Shown here piece after piece: positions 15,201-26,831 of a stretch of 64,000 bases of DNA (position 1 is the stretch's first letter; every line of letters begins with the position of its first letter). The stretch spans positions 1,240,001-1,304,000 of the forward strand of contig OU612067.1 of assembly GCA_914767715.1 (NCBI GenBank). Reading direction: 5' to 3'. The notes under the pieces are model-generated. The model saw only the letters and a program-made list of their open reading frames with translations. It was not told the DNA's origin and made no database searches. The translations under genes were made by a program, and so were the position numbers. This DNA comes from Membranipora membranacea. Lineage: Eukaryota > Bryozoa > Gymnolaemata > Cheilostomatida > Membraniporidae.

Positions 15201-15322
15201 CTACGGCAGACGAGCTGCGCCAGGGGAGAAAATAATTTCAGATGGCAGCTCGGCTAGAGGCAATTTACATGTGGCGCAGCCCGGCTAGAGGCGATTTATG
15301 TGTGGCGCAGCTCGGCTAGTTT
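15201..15322 (+). repeat. Left terminal inverted repeat of the 3.5 kb element
   Basis: About 122 bases pairing with 18590-18711 on the other strand. The differences seen are a 2-base deletion (GGC--AGCTC) and a few single substitutions. The inner part is a tandem array of the CGGCTAGAGGCAATTTA-type unit, as in many elements whose transposase binds sub-terminal repeats. Confidence 0.85.
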
Positions 15323-18300
15323 CAAAAATTGTTACCAAGAGCACATGATTCCCAATATTGATATACTTGTAAAAACTTGCTCATCTGTCGGAACTGATAA
15401 AGAAGCGGAAATTTATCACAGCTCTATTGTTCAACAACTAGCTGAAAAAGCAAGAGGACTATTTTACATAAGTTGAACTAGGAGTGGCAGCCACAGCAGG
15501 GAGTCACAGTCAGTGTTTGAGAACTGCTTGACTTTCCCTACCGATGATATGGCTGTAAGTATAGTATAGTATTCTCCACAATAAGGTATGAAAGTTATAT
15601 CATTATCATCATGTGAAGGAATGATTGGATTGGATGTGTTGATCATTTAAATAGGGCTACCTACTTCTCTCTTCTACCAAGTCCAAGGAGTATCAGCTTC
15701 CCTGGTTGGTTGCTCCTTGCTTCTACCACTCACATCATTGCATTTTCTTATTTTGGTTAGTTTGGGCTCTATTTTGTGGGTGCACAAACAAAGCAATGAG
15801 CTGCCCAATGTTTTGATAGTTGGTAATGATGATGATGAAATATGTATCAATCAAGAGTGACTACTCACACTCACAGGCTACCTAGTACTAGTACTACAGG
15901 CTGCTACTGAGTGAGTAATGGTCACCGGCCTACTCCAACATCTGGGTCAATGGCAGTGAGTATTTGACTGCCCTTTTGGGTTAGTTGTTGTTTGAAACCC
16001 AACCAGGGGGGGAGGGGGCAGACGTTGCCAGAGACCAACCCAGGCTTTGGAGTAACTCGTGTATACAGTGTAAGGTGTATAGTCATGTCTGCTAGATGTA
16101 GGGCATATACTGCAAGCGTAGAGAGGGCTTTAGAGCTCATCAAGTTACTTTGTTTAAAGTTCGACTGTGATTGATGTGTCAGTAATCTGTCCAAATAACA
16201 TTTTTGTATGTTTACATGTTTTATTTTACAGCCTATATGATTATGAAGGAGCATTTTAGAGATTAACCAGAGATAAGCCACAGGAATCATATAAACCTCA
16301 ACATGTATCAGGATTGCATTGGTGAGACAAAGGAGTTAGAGGGAACTCCTTGGTAAGACAGTGGGTGGTTCACTTAGCCGGATTTAAGATGCTGAGACTT
16401 CGCCAAGTAAAAGTATTTTCTAATGAACAACTAGAGATCCATGAGAATTTATACACAATAATAATGCCGTAGCACAGCTCATCTCCTAGTCTTGCAACAT
16501 CTAACTGTAAGTTGTAGATGATAAATCAATGTCAAGCATGCAACTTCAGTTAGTACCCAATGCTGTTGATGGTGATACCTAGGGAGTTTTTGCGGTATCA
16601 ATTAGATGAACAAATTTCATCAGGGTGCTTGGTCACTGGGTGCAGGCCCCAGAGAACTGAGATGAAGGTTCATTGCGTAAGGCAGTCCTCGCACCCTGCT
16701 ATACTCTGCTTAAATCTATCAATAATAACCAGATCAAATGATTCATAGTGTTTTGTGCTGATCATTTTTATTTTTAGGTACATTGAATATAATATGTATA
16801 ACGGCCACAGGTATTCTGGCTCGTAGTCACATTGATCCAACTTTTTTGGGTCAAACCAAACGCATATCCTTACTCCAACTTTGGAGAGTGATAGTAAGTC
16901 CTTGGGTGAACAAAAATATCAGGGAGCATGTATGATCTAGGAGTTGGAGACAAAATATAACATTTGGCCCTAACTCCCTGGTATGATTGTATCAGACATA
17001 TGAGTTGTCCTCTCAACTAAAATCAATCCTCCGCCCAAGGTAGTCTGGTCATTTAGCTCAATTAGACAATTCGTGCACAAATCGTTTACTCAGAATGCAT
17101 AGGTATAGTTTTATCTATGAGAGAGTGATTTGGGAACGAGACCTAAGTAGGGCACCTAAGCTGTTTTTATTCAAAGAACTTTCAGTCATTCTTGACCAAA
17201 TTCTCATCTATCTATGCATTATTCTGTAGACTAAACAGCCAAGTCATATCATCCCTGCATGAATATAGATGGTAATACAGCTGTCACAAAAATGCGTCAA
17301 GTGAACTTTCTTAGGCATAGTATAATTATTATTGTGCTTAAATTACGTTACACAAAACAAATAACGAAAAAAGAAATAAAGGAGCCAGTTATGTCCGCTC
17401 AACAACAAACAAACATGGTATGTAAGAAGAAAAAATAAAAATCCGACCAGAGAGAAAACTTTGATAATAATTTGGTACCCACTTACAGATTACAGTTGTC
17501 AAGTCAGTTCACCGATGTATTTGTTTCTATTAGAACTCACGATTGATTTGAATCAGCTTATCAGTGGCACTTTGGGCATTTACAATTCAAATGTGCTTGA
17601 CTGCTTGAGGTCCTAAACTGAAAACCTAACCCACAAGCAATCAAAAAAATCAATAGATATTAAGACCGAGGAGTTAGACTTCTGTAAAGAGGTTATCTGG
17701 GCTTCTTTGTGGCACTACGTTGCGGACTCGTATCTCATAGTTGATCGGCAAGTTGCGTGTCGGCATATTGATCATCCAGATGAATTTATTTCCAACAATA
17801 TTATGTTAGACCACTGGGCCATAGGCTGGTTTTAATTTTGTGGTCATCACCTTGTCTTCAACCGTTCTGAAAGGGAAAATTATAATAGGATCAATAAATG
17901 CAGAAACCAAATGAGATGCTCAACTGTGAAAAAAAGTTCATATTCCTGGGTTAGAGATAGAACTAAGAGGTCATTGAATGAAAGAATTGAATGTAATATG
18001 AAAGTCAAACATTGCTACATACCCAGACAGGTTTTGGAGTAGGACCATGGGGTCATAGATAGATAAGATAGTAGTCTGTCAGTGAGGGTGCTGCTGCATC
18101 ATCATCAACATTCCACCAATTCTTTGACTCCCATTCACTGTAACAATGAGTGATTCAATGACAAAAATTAAATACATACATACATAGATTTTACAGATTG
18201 GTCCAGGAACTGTCTGTAGTGAAAGATCAAGGAGTGCTCCTAGCTAGTCCCTGCTGGTCCGACTCCTTGGTAAGATAGATTGGTTGGTGACAGTTCACCT

Positions 18301-18589
18301 GACAGACTCCTCTCCTCTGCATATATCTTTTCTAAGGTGGCTCTATGTTGAGAATATCTGTTAGTGATAACATTAAAAAGGTCACCTTTCAGTGATCAGG
18401 CCAGTGAGTGATGCTCTAACCTCAAAGTCAGGCCTAGGACCCAATTATCAGACTCAGCTATCAAGATGGTGCAGACTTAGTTGTTAACAATCATACCTCC
18501 AAAACCCAAGTTGACTCTAACTTTTTCCGACTGAGTAGTGACAGACTATCAAATTCATGAGTTGTGTTCTCATGGCTTCAAAATTTGAA

Positions 18590-18711
18590 ACTAGCCGAGC
18601 TGCGCCACACATAAATTGCCTCTAGCCGAGCTGCGCCACATGTAAATTGCCTCTAGCCGAGCTGCGCCATCTGAAATTATTTTCTCCCCTGGCGCAGCTC
18701 GTCTGCCGTAG
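18590..18711 (-). repeat. Right terminal inverted repeat of the 3.5 kb element
   Basis: Reverse complement of the left end at 15201-15322, including the three sub-terminal TAGCCGAGCTGCGCCA units, and followed by ATG as the presumed target duplicate. Confidence 0.85.
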
Positions 18712-19972
18712 ATGCATACTTAGCCTTACGACACCTGCTATGTGGTAATGATAGCCTAGTTTATCAGTGATCTACATGCCCAGTCAGATCACGAGAGTCA
18801 GTATGAAAGTTGCACACAGATCTTAACTATGCCTTCTGATGACGAGTAATAAGTTGGGGAAAAAATAATTGAAGTAGCCAGAAAAATATATTTTGAAGGG
18901 ACTGAAATCCTGTATGACCAAAGGTATAACCGACTTGGTATAGCTGACTTTTCAGTAAGAGTACAAATTATACCATTCCATTCATCTTCTCACTCATGTA
19001 TAGTATGTGTCTAACACCTTGAGTTGACTCATCTACTCTAGTAAAGTAAAAGTAACATTGATTGATTGATTTTGTACTGTTTGTTGTTGAGTTGAGTACA
19101 TGGGACTCCCTGCCCTGGGTATAATAATGTGACATGTCTTATCTGTGATTTGCCTACCTATGCGAATGTCCAGTATGTATCAACATCAAAGCTACTGTAC
19201 ATTGTAACAATGTACAGTAGATAATATATGCTTGCCTGTATGATATAACAATGATTGTTATATCATACAGGCAAGCATATATACAGGCTTCTAAGCCCCT
19301 GAGTCTCATAACCTTGAGGAAGTTGATTGATAGGTTAAACAGAGAGAGGGTCCTCCATGGTTTAAATGCGGTTCACTTTTGTTAGTAATTGTACTGTTAC
19401 TGCAACCAAATTACAGTCATGACAACACTGAGTGTAGGATCTAAACTCTATAGTGTGCTTGTGTTAAATTAAGAGGAGCTTGTCAACATGCGTACTACGT
19501 ATTCAGTACTGTTTGTATGTGTATGCGTACTACAGAAGAGGTAGGGGCCTGCATATATAGGGCTACTCCAGACCGTGTCATGGTTGCTGTATTTAAAATA
19601 TATTGTGATATTGGACCAATCCACAGTCACATTTGTAAGCAACACTGTTAGTCCTCGGTAAAGTCACTTATAATAGGCCTAGGCGTATAGCAGCGCTGTT
19701 TTAAGCCTAGATAATCCTTTGATCTAACAGGGGGCAAAGTAACTCAATAGGATATTGGTAATGTTTACTATAGAACAAGGCAGTGATAAACAAATTTACA
19801 ATTTTCTGTTAGGTTTCTTCACTGTAAGTTGTAAGTTAATCTTGAGAGATGACTATGTTTTAACTATCAGCACATGAGCAGATGAATGGATATAAGGCAA
19901 TATGCTTATCTACTTTAGAGTGTATAAGATATAGGATCACACAGGATCACGCACCACACCACATCAGCAGCG
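18712..19972. other. Intergenic DNA upstream of INSIG
   Basis: No coding exon recognised. It holds two adjacent perfect hairpins at 19192-19282. The last 200 bases must contain the INSIG promoter and 5' UTR, but I cannot point to a convincing core element. Confidence 0.5.
19192..19282. repeat. Two adjacent perfect hairpins (MITE-like)
   Basis: The first hairpin has 13-bp arms (CTACTGTACATTG, loop TAA). The second has 28-bp arms at 19224-19251 and 19255-19282 (ATATATGCTTGCCTGTATGA and on, loop TGA). Both are exact, which suggests recent origin from a short fold-back element. A hairpin RNA precursor is possible but not supported by anything else here. Confidence 0.8.
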
Positions 19973-22900
19973 ATGTCTGCGTCTGATACCCAGACGCCGT
20001 CTCAGCAGCACCAGATCGCACACCGGACAGCTTGGATTGAGCGCTCAAAGAGGTGTGTCTACTTATTCTCTGTGGGCGTAGCCTTCGCGTTTGTGCTCAA
20101 CTTACTACAGCGACAAAGAAAAGTGACTATATTTCCTCCCGGTGTTTTTGGTGATATTCTGAACTCTGCGTGGTGGGTTCCTCCTGCTTGTGGAGTGGCA
20201 GCAAGTAAGTACCTTACTGTGTCTCTGGTCTCATCTTGTATTAATCTGCTGCCTTTGTGTATAATAAAATCAGTCTGTGGCTAAAGGCCGGCTTGTTATA
20301 GCATCTGATTTTTACTTTGATTCAGAGAGCCAGGCTCTAACTAGAACCACTATATAAGTATAACTCTGGGCATGAGGAGACATGTTTAAGAGCTGCTGGA
20401 GATATTTGTTATAAATCTGTTGTGATATAATCTATGAGAAAGGATGAGTTTATATCTGAAATACTGATATATAAACCCAAAGGTCTATAAATAAGACGGC
20501 TCTAACTAATAATGCTGCTTTCACAAAGGGTATTTGTATGGGAACTTCAGGTACCGTCAACTCAATTACAGAGACACCACCAAGCCCGTCTCATCTGAAT
20601 TAGAAAACAAAAAACAAAACAGTGCTCACTCTCGACCACTCACCCCATGTCAATAAAGGTTCTAATGTCACATCACTGAGCGTATATCACACCATGCCTC
20701 ATGCTGATATTGTTTATAGTCGCCGTAAGTCATATCAGTTTGTGACCCTCTGTGATCGTCTGTACAATGACAGACCTCATGTGTTCTGAAAGGGCTGAGT
20801 GTACTATATAAGTCGATACCCTTGTACATCTTCTCGGCCATCTCTTTTGAGATTTTGCTCCATTGTTGGATGTAGCCAGTGTGCAATTTTATTGTAGGCC
20901 TGTCATTTTCCATTTGCTGAATATCCAGACTTATTTCTTAGTAGCTGAACTGAAAAGGAAATCCAATAAGCTTATCAGAGGTTTTGCGGCTGAAATAAGA
21001 ACAAAACTGTGACATTAGTTTATATAATACCCAAACGTTGTTGCAGTCTGGTATTTGTATACTAACCGTGACCGTAATATTATATTATTGTTCTGTGTTT
21101 TCAGCTGCCGTTGGATTATTATATCCACACGTAGATAAGATGCTGGGACGTCCCCACAAATTTAAGACTGAATGGTCCAGTGTGATGAGGTGTATAGCTG
21201 TATTCGTCGGTATAAATCACGCTAGTGCTGTATCCTTTACTACTCTAAATGATGTCATCTCAGTAATCAAACCGGTACTCTGTATGCTCATTTCCGCATT
21301 TTTCACCAACATACTCTTATCAATGGAGCTGTAGAGGTTTGAATTCACATCTGTATTTGCTTTTGGTCTGTCAATTGAAAATCTGCCATTGCAGACATTG
21401 CACTAATTGAATGAAAATCAAGAAGTTTAAGAGTTTTTCAGTTCTTGGTTATCACAGTAGGTTAGCTTGTACTTTTTATAATATTATGTAGTTCCCATCC
21501 ACATGACCAGTCTATGAATAGTAAACATAATACTCCCCAGTATTACATCTTAGTGTCCTCCGATACATGCAGTATATTTTGATACTGGACTACAGTAATG
21601 ATACACTGCCCAGCATGTGAATATTTTTCTACACCTTTCCTTGACATAAGGTTAATCTAGAAAATAAATTTTGACAATAATATACAGCTGTCGCTGACGC
21701 TGGCAGCTCTGAGTATAGGACTGTGGTGGCTGTTTGATCGGTCACCTGTTGGTCTAGCTCTAGGAATAGTCATAGCTACACTAGCAACTTTCGTAACACA
21801 ACTATTAGTCGCACAAGGCGTATTTTGGTAAGTACCATAAATTACTGCCACAAGCTGCCAAATAGTTGGATGAGAAAATCGGATTAGATTTATAATATTC
21901 AATTTAGACTTGAGATTAGTGATTATATCAGAGTCTATAGATATCTACGATCTCTGGTTATATGCTGGGATTAGTGAGTAGTACTCCTTGATTGTATGTC
22001 AGGATTATGTGGTCCTAGGGCTGACCTATAAATGGGTTCATTATATTGTCAGTGTCCATGTGATCTAAGATTATCAAAACTGGTATATGGTTACAGTGGT
22101 GTCAATGCCTTTCTGTCAGACTGAGCACTTTTATGCTCAAGTTCACATTCACCTTGATTACCTATTTTAAGTGCTCGGCGCCAGTTGCTGGTAGTGGCAA
22201 TAGATTAACCACAGCCCACCCACAGGTTTGGTGGTCTGTGGTAGATAATGGAACGCCGCTACCAGCAACCAGGGCAGAGCCTGAGAGCCTTTCCCCAGAC
22301 ACCAGCAATTACCTTTATTGATAAAAGTGCGAACATGACTGATTTACACCAAGGAGTTACACAGCAGCAGTGCTAAACTTAAAACCTCAGATTTGTCCCA
22401 AAAACTCACACTAAAGTATGCACTACTTAATTTCTTATCTCCCTGTATCCTGTTTGCCCTTGTATATGACAGGCTGGTCTTGCCTGTGACAGCCTGGCCT
22501 TGCGGTGTGACAGTCTGAGGCTGATAAAGCACTGACCTATTAGTGACATCATCGCCGACCAGTTTCTGTTCGATATAAGCAGTAATGTCGAACACTATGG
22601 CCTGATGCAATATAAAGGGTAACTGATAAGAAGTCTTTGTGGAGGGTGGTAGAGCTACTATCAATGTTTCAGGATATGGAGATACATGTTAATGAAATGC
22701 TGTGTCATATCGAAGCATCTTAGCTGTAATGTGATTAAAGCAATCTGGATCTAATCTTTTATTGTTCACTAACACATGGCTTAGTCGGGCCTCTTATGCC
22801 GACCCCCCCCCTCCCACAATGAAACGCCTCGGCATTCCTTTTTACTTTGTATGCTAGGTTAATTACTTAGAATCAGAAGTGATTATATAGATCCTGTGGA

Positions 22901-23719
22901 GAAATAGAGGTTAAATATTTCACGTTTTTCCAAATCAATCAACCCATACAGGTAGGTAAGCAGTGATAGCAAAAACTGGGCATGTATGTTCATTTTTACA
23001 GGTACTCAAAACCCGATTTCTTCTATATAAAGTCGTGGGTGCCGTGTATATTCTTCTCTGGTGGTGTTACTATAGGAACTATCGGCCGTGCTCTCGCTAT
23101 GGTAAGCTCTATTATCTGGCTATAACAAATCGGAGTATAGGCTTCCTTTTGTATCGGTGCTCTATAGGTCAAAACAAGTCTTTAACTCCTTGGTCAGAAT
23201 CAGCTGATATTATAGAATAAATACAAACAATACAATTAATATAGAAGTCGGTGACATTAAATGTCATATTGTTCAAACTGTCTGCCTTTGCTCGTTTAAT
23301 AGTGATACATTTTCTTCTTCATTAATCACAGCTATTTAAGTTTGTAAGCTTCAATAAATTTAAAATTAAAGTTGACAACATGCTTGCTTTTGTTACCTTT
23401 TTGCTGCCCTATTGTGTTGAAGTTGGATGTAAATTGGCGTGTATTAAATAATGACATCTCAGTCAAGCCCCTTAAAATAACTTTAATGGTCTGTCATGTT
23501 GAGTAAGGACCTCTGTTCATGTAGTCCTGAGTATAGCCTAACTGGCAGACTAAAACTAAAACATCATCATAAAGTTGTGGACAGTGAGTCGTCCTCCCTT
23601 ATTACGGAATCAGATAACTCACAATTATGTACGATGTTTCCCATTTTATATAGAATATTATTGTATTACAGAGTGATCAGCTGGAGCCAGACCCTAACAT
23701 CAAAGAGCATATGGATTAG
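19973..23719 (+). CDS. INSIG: INSIG, ER sterol-sensing regulator
   Basis: Exons: 19973-20204, 21105-21262, 21688-21827, 23002-23101, 23672-23719; 678 coding bases, 225 aa, matching the length of vertebrate INSIG2. Family landmarks run in order: [87 protein letters not shown] and [19 protein letters not shown]. INSIGs are polytopic ER membrane proteins. In animals studied they retain SCAP-SREBP and promote HMG-CoA reductase degradation in response to sterols; membership is clear, physiology here is inferred. The start ATG begins MSASDTQTP, the only in-frame ATG before the first membrane segment. The last exon (16 codons, [15 protein letters not shown] plus stop) lies after the conserved core and is the least certain part. 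An alternative acceptor near 23470 would give a shorter tail. Confidence 0.93.
20668..22640 (-). CDS. Candidate antisense gene inside INSIG introns (partial, unrecognised)
   Basis: Two minus-strand segments look like exons. One runs from about 22640 down to 22410, with residues such as [20 protein letters not shown], and ends at a GTGAGT donor. The other, 20916-20668, is preceded by TATTCAG, starts [20 protein letters not shown] and ends in TGA. Joining them keeps one frame of about 160 codons. Composition (many charged residues, CHC, few low-complexity runs) differs from the surrounding intron. I do not recognise the protein, and the upstream exon(s) with the start codon were not found. It would overlap INSIG introns 1 and 3 and span its exons 2 and 3 on the other strand. 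It may instead be a chance pair of open frames. Confidence 0.35.
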
Positions 23720-24669
23720 TGTATCTCAAGAGCTCCACTGTCAAATATAGTATTTATATTTATTTTAGTAAATAGCACATAGCATAGACCGCCAAGGGAA
23801 AATATAATAAACAAGTAACAGATAACCCTATTTGAGTCTTACCTGAATGTCTTGATTACTGAACCGGTTGCACCTGGTTGGATTATTTCCAAAAATCAAA
23901 TCTTTGTTGATTGGACGGTCTGAAAATCATAGTTTTCTTTCACAACATAAACTTTATTTTGCTAGCCTTTAGTTTGATAAATGCTATCAAAAAAATTAGA
24001 TCATCCATATGTGTGTTATAGCACAGTTTTGAAAATGTCTAACGACCTGCCCAGTGACAAAATGCATAATGTGGCAGATTTTAATATTTTATTGTGATTG
24101 TATTTGCTTATAGTTCCTGAAAGACTCGACATATGTTTGTGTCTCTACTCATTTTTATTACACAAGGTAATTTCACTTTATTTTGTTATCATGCAGCCAT
24201 TTCAGACTGTTGTTTTAGCCTCAAAGAGTTCTTTTTTCACATAGTGATGATATATTTATATATTATTATAACTGACCACCAAATAACCACTGTGCTGTTC
24301 GAAGGTACATTATTTTTTTGCTTCTTTCGATAACAAAACAATATAATTTCCTGGTTTCTCAAAAGGAGCAGCTGATGCATATGTACTCTGTTTGAAAAGA
24401 ATAATTAAGTTGATGCAGTTCTCACAATTTTAAATAAGCTAGTGCCGTTATCTTGCTTATAGCAGGGCATCTGTAGCCACTTTTGGCTACTTTTTTTGTT
24501 TGGGGAGTCTCGGGCATCTGAAGCTTGAAGGTCATCAAAACTACCATAAGCAGGTCTAATAATAATAATAATAACATAACATAAAAGTCGCAGTTATAAT
24601 GATACATACAACATAGCCGAAAGAGGTCCGTAGTAAAATTATGTGTCATGTCAGTCACAGAATTCTGTG
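23720..24669. other. Interval between two converging genes
   Basis: Holds the INSIG 3' UTR and presumably the 3' UTR of the minus-strand gene that ends at 24670. No coding exon, RNA gene or clear repeat seen apart from a short AAT run near 24560. Confidence 0.5.
23806..23811 (+). promoter_or_regulatory. Polyadenylation signal of INSIG
   Basis: AATAAA about 87 bases after the proposed INSIG stop codon at 23717-23719. Its position supports the chosen last exon. Confidence 0.55.
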
Positions 24670-26831
24670 TCAGACGTGGATGTGGTGATCATGCCATTGT
24701 CTCCATATCTCGATAACTGGTGGCTGTGGCATAAAGTCATCTGGTAGACAGGGTGTTTGTATTCCACTGTTGGCTGGTACGGGAACTGGTGTTATAATGC
24801 TACCAGGTCGGGACGCCATCACTACCCCTCTAGGCTTAACCAATGGAAGGTTATCTGCAGAATTTATGGCTATAGATTCATCGTCTCCATTTGATCTCTT
24901 TCTATATCGTATCCTGTGTAAAAGCTCATGTCTAGTGATGATTGGAAGATTAATTTCTTTCCTTTGAAGCATGAATAAAATAATATCAAAATACTACTTT
25001 GTTCTTAAGATTGTCCCCTCTTCGGAAAGGATGTATAACTCATCAGAACTAACCAGATTGTTCCCCTATGCAAATGTTACAAAACTTACAAAAGTCTTAA
25101 CACCTATTGGTATTTAAATTGTGTAGTCTTCAACTATAATACATAATAGTAAATTCCACTTGTACAAAAGTGATCGGCCTTTTTTCCTTGTCGTTTTGCA
25201 TGATTTTGTCAAACATTTGAAAAAGTAATCAAAATAGGTTTACTCAAAACATTTATAGGATAAAAGTTAAACAGGCCATGTCATGTCCCCAAGGTTCCTT
25301 CTATGTAATGTGCAGTATCACTCACTAATCTCTATGGTTTAAATATTCTCACCTGAATGACTGTATCCAGGGACAATAATACTCCAGCTTGTCTGGTTTG
25401 CCCATATAATGATAGAGTGGTATCACAGGCTCAAAACTACCATATTTGGTCATGTTCTTGAGTTCTTTCACACCTCCTAAATAGCGAGAGCTAAGTTCTG
25501 GTAGCTTGGTACCACTTGTTGTCTCCCCCATCTTTTTTATACGATTCTGGTGGCATTTGTGACATGATATGTCTCCTAATATCTGTAACATGAAAGCTTT
25601 CTTTTGTGAGATGCTACTTCACTGTAATTATAACTATACTCAATACCAGTTTTATGAGAGGCAAAACACGAGACAGCTTATGATGAGGATTGTTCGTTAG
25701 ATATCAACTTTAGTTACTGCATAATATCACAGTGTAAGGATCCTTACTCTGTGAAATTATGCAGTAACTAAAGTTGATCTTCTTGATAGCTATGACATTG
25801 GAGACCTATTGGACTATCAAAACTCAAATCCATGTCTCAATATGCAGGAAAGTAAAGAAAACTTTGTTAAATTTGTATAACTATTACCTCACATGATGTA
25901 GATGAATGCTGGTTCCTGACTTTAGGGAGGACTATCGGTCCTGCAGCGCGTTTCTGCTGTGCTACCGATGTAATGACAGGTCTGTAATATGGTGTGGCAG
26001 CGCAGGAGGGTAAAGTGAAACTATCCTTCTTCTTAGTACTGTCTCTGATGGCAGCTCGAGCCTACAGGTGGAAAGAATTGAGAGTCACTACTTCGACATA
26101 CATACTAGAAGAGTCCTCAGGGATTTGATATTTATAGAACATTATACCTTTGGGGTCCTTCAATTAGAAAGAGAGATACTTATAGCAAATTATCACGGTC
26201 ACTTTACTCAAAAATATCGCTCATTTGGTCTTTCAATTAGACAACTATGTCCCAAATCGCTCACTCAGAATGTAGATAGTTCCATCGATGAGTGATATTA
26301 CAAAGACTAGGTATCGCTCAACCACTGAGTGAGCGATCGGATATCGAATGTGGCTGTTTTTAATTGAAAGACCCCATTTCCCTGACTGATATAAGAACAA
26401 GATATTTGGAAACACGGTTCCCATTGTGGTTTTTGTTTGCTTCATCATTGTAAAGTTTAATTTCGATGAATCTCTATATTGTAAGAAATTGAAAACTAAT
26501 TGCAATGAAGGAGACCAGCCCGGTAGCTCTGCCCAAGGTTTTGCACGCAAGCCCAATTATGTTTCTCTGTATTTCCTTTCGATTTGGGTTGTGGTAGGCT
26601 GCTGAAACATCAATGGTACTGAACCTACATGTTGGTACCTTATATTCATCTACCCTAGCTGTATCTACTCGATATTTATTTACGCTAAGTTAGCCTACCC
26701 TGTATGTGTATTTGTCCAGCGAGACTTACCCTGTTGATGGAGGAGAGAATTCTCTTATCCTGAGAAGTGAAGGTTTTAAACACATCTGCCGATACGATTG
26801 CCTTCTTTTTCTCATTTCTTTGCTTACTCAT
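24670..26831 (-). CDS. Unrecognised 265-residue protein, four exons
   Basis: Minus-strand exons in order: 26831-26730, 26061-25888, 25582-25353, 24961-24670; 798 coding bases, with GT-AG junctions and one frame throughout. Residues 1-34 (MSKQRNEKKKAIVSADVFKT) are lysine-rich. The middle has CHKCHQNR (two Cys-His pairs) followed by GGVKELKNMTKYGSFEPVIP and YYCPWIQSF. The C-terminus is proline-rich and ends PPVIEIWRQWHDHHIHV. No signal peptide or membrane segment is visible, so it is probably intracellular. I do not recognise the family. The conserved-looking aromatic and proline-rich blocks resemble small structural proteins of cilia or cytoskeleton, but that is only an impression. Intron 1 carries a 224-bp MITE at 26152-26375, and intron 2 carries a hairpin at 25703-25778. 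Confidence 0.7.
25703..25778. repeat. Hairpin of the TTACTCTGTGA family
   Basis: Near-perfect palindrome with 38-bp arms centred on GGATCC (arms begin ATCAACTTTAGTTACTGCAT). The core, CAC AG(A/T)GTAAGGA and its complement, recurs near 3945 and 49575, so this belongs to a small dispersed fold-back family. Confidence 0.8.
26152..26375. mobile_element. MITE, GGGGTC(T/C)TTCAATTAGAA family, copy 1
   Basis: 224-bp element that begins GGGGTCCTTCAATTAGAAAG and ends TTAATTGAAAGACCCC. Internally it carries further copies of the end motif (GGTCTTTCAATTAGAC) and several GCTCACTCAG/CTGAGTGAGC blocks. No coding capacity. A reverse-oriented relative lies at 34703-34920. Confidence 0.8.

Larger units (their letters stand above)
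15201..18711. mobile_element. 3.5 kb DNA transposon with long compound terminal inverted repeats
   Basis: The left end, CTACGGCAGACGAGCTGCGC at 15201, is mirrored exactly by the right end at 18692-18711. The inverted similarity runs about 120 bases inward with only a few mismatches. Each terminus contains about three tandem copies of a 31-bp unit built on GCGCAGCTCGGCTAGAGG. The trinucleotide ATG stands directly outside both ends (15198-15200 and 18712-18714), as expected for a 3-bp target-site duplication. The 3.3 kb interior has only short ORFs (longest 122 codons) and no transposase motif that I can recognise, so the copy looks non-autonomous. A superfamily cannot be assigned from this. 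A 3-bp duplication is compatible with PIF/Harbinger-like elements, but ATG is not their usual TWA target. Confidence 0.85.

Noticed and set aside
15922-16290. 122-codon frame inside the 3.5 kb DNA element
   Set aside because: No transposase motif, and the overlapping opposite-strand frame is equally open; length is compatible with chance.
23496-23750. 84-codon plus-strand frame ([20 protein letters not shown]) overlapping the INSIG last exon in another frame
   Set aside because: It does not join INSIG exon 4 in a way that gives the family C-terminus. The short tail at 23672-23719 was preferred because it gives exactly 225 codons and lies before an AATAAA.
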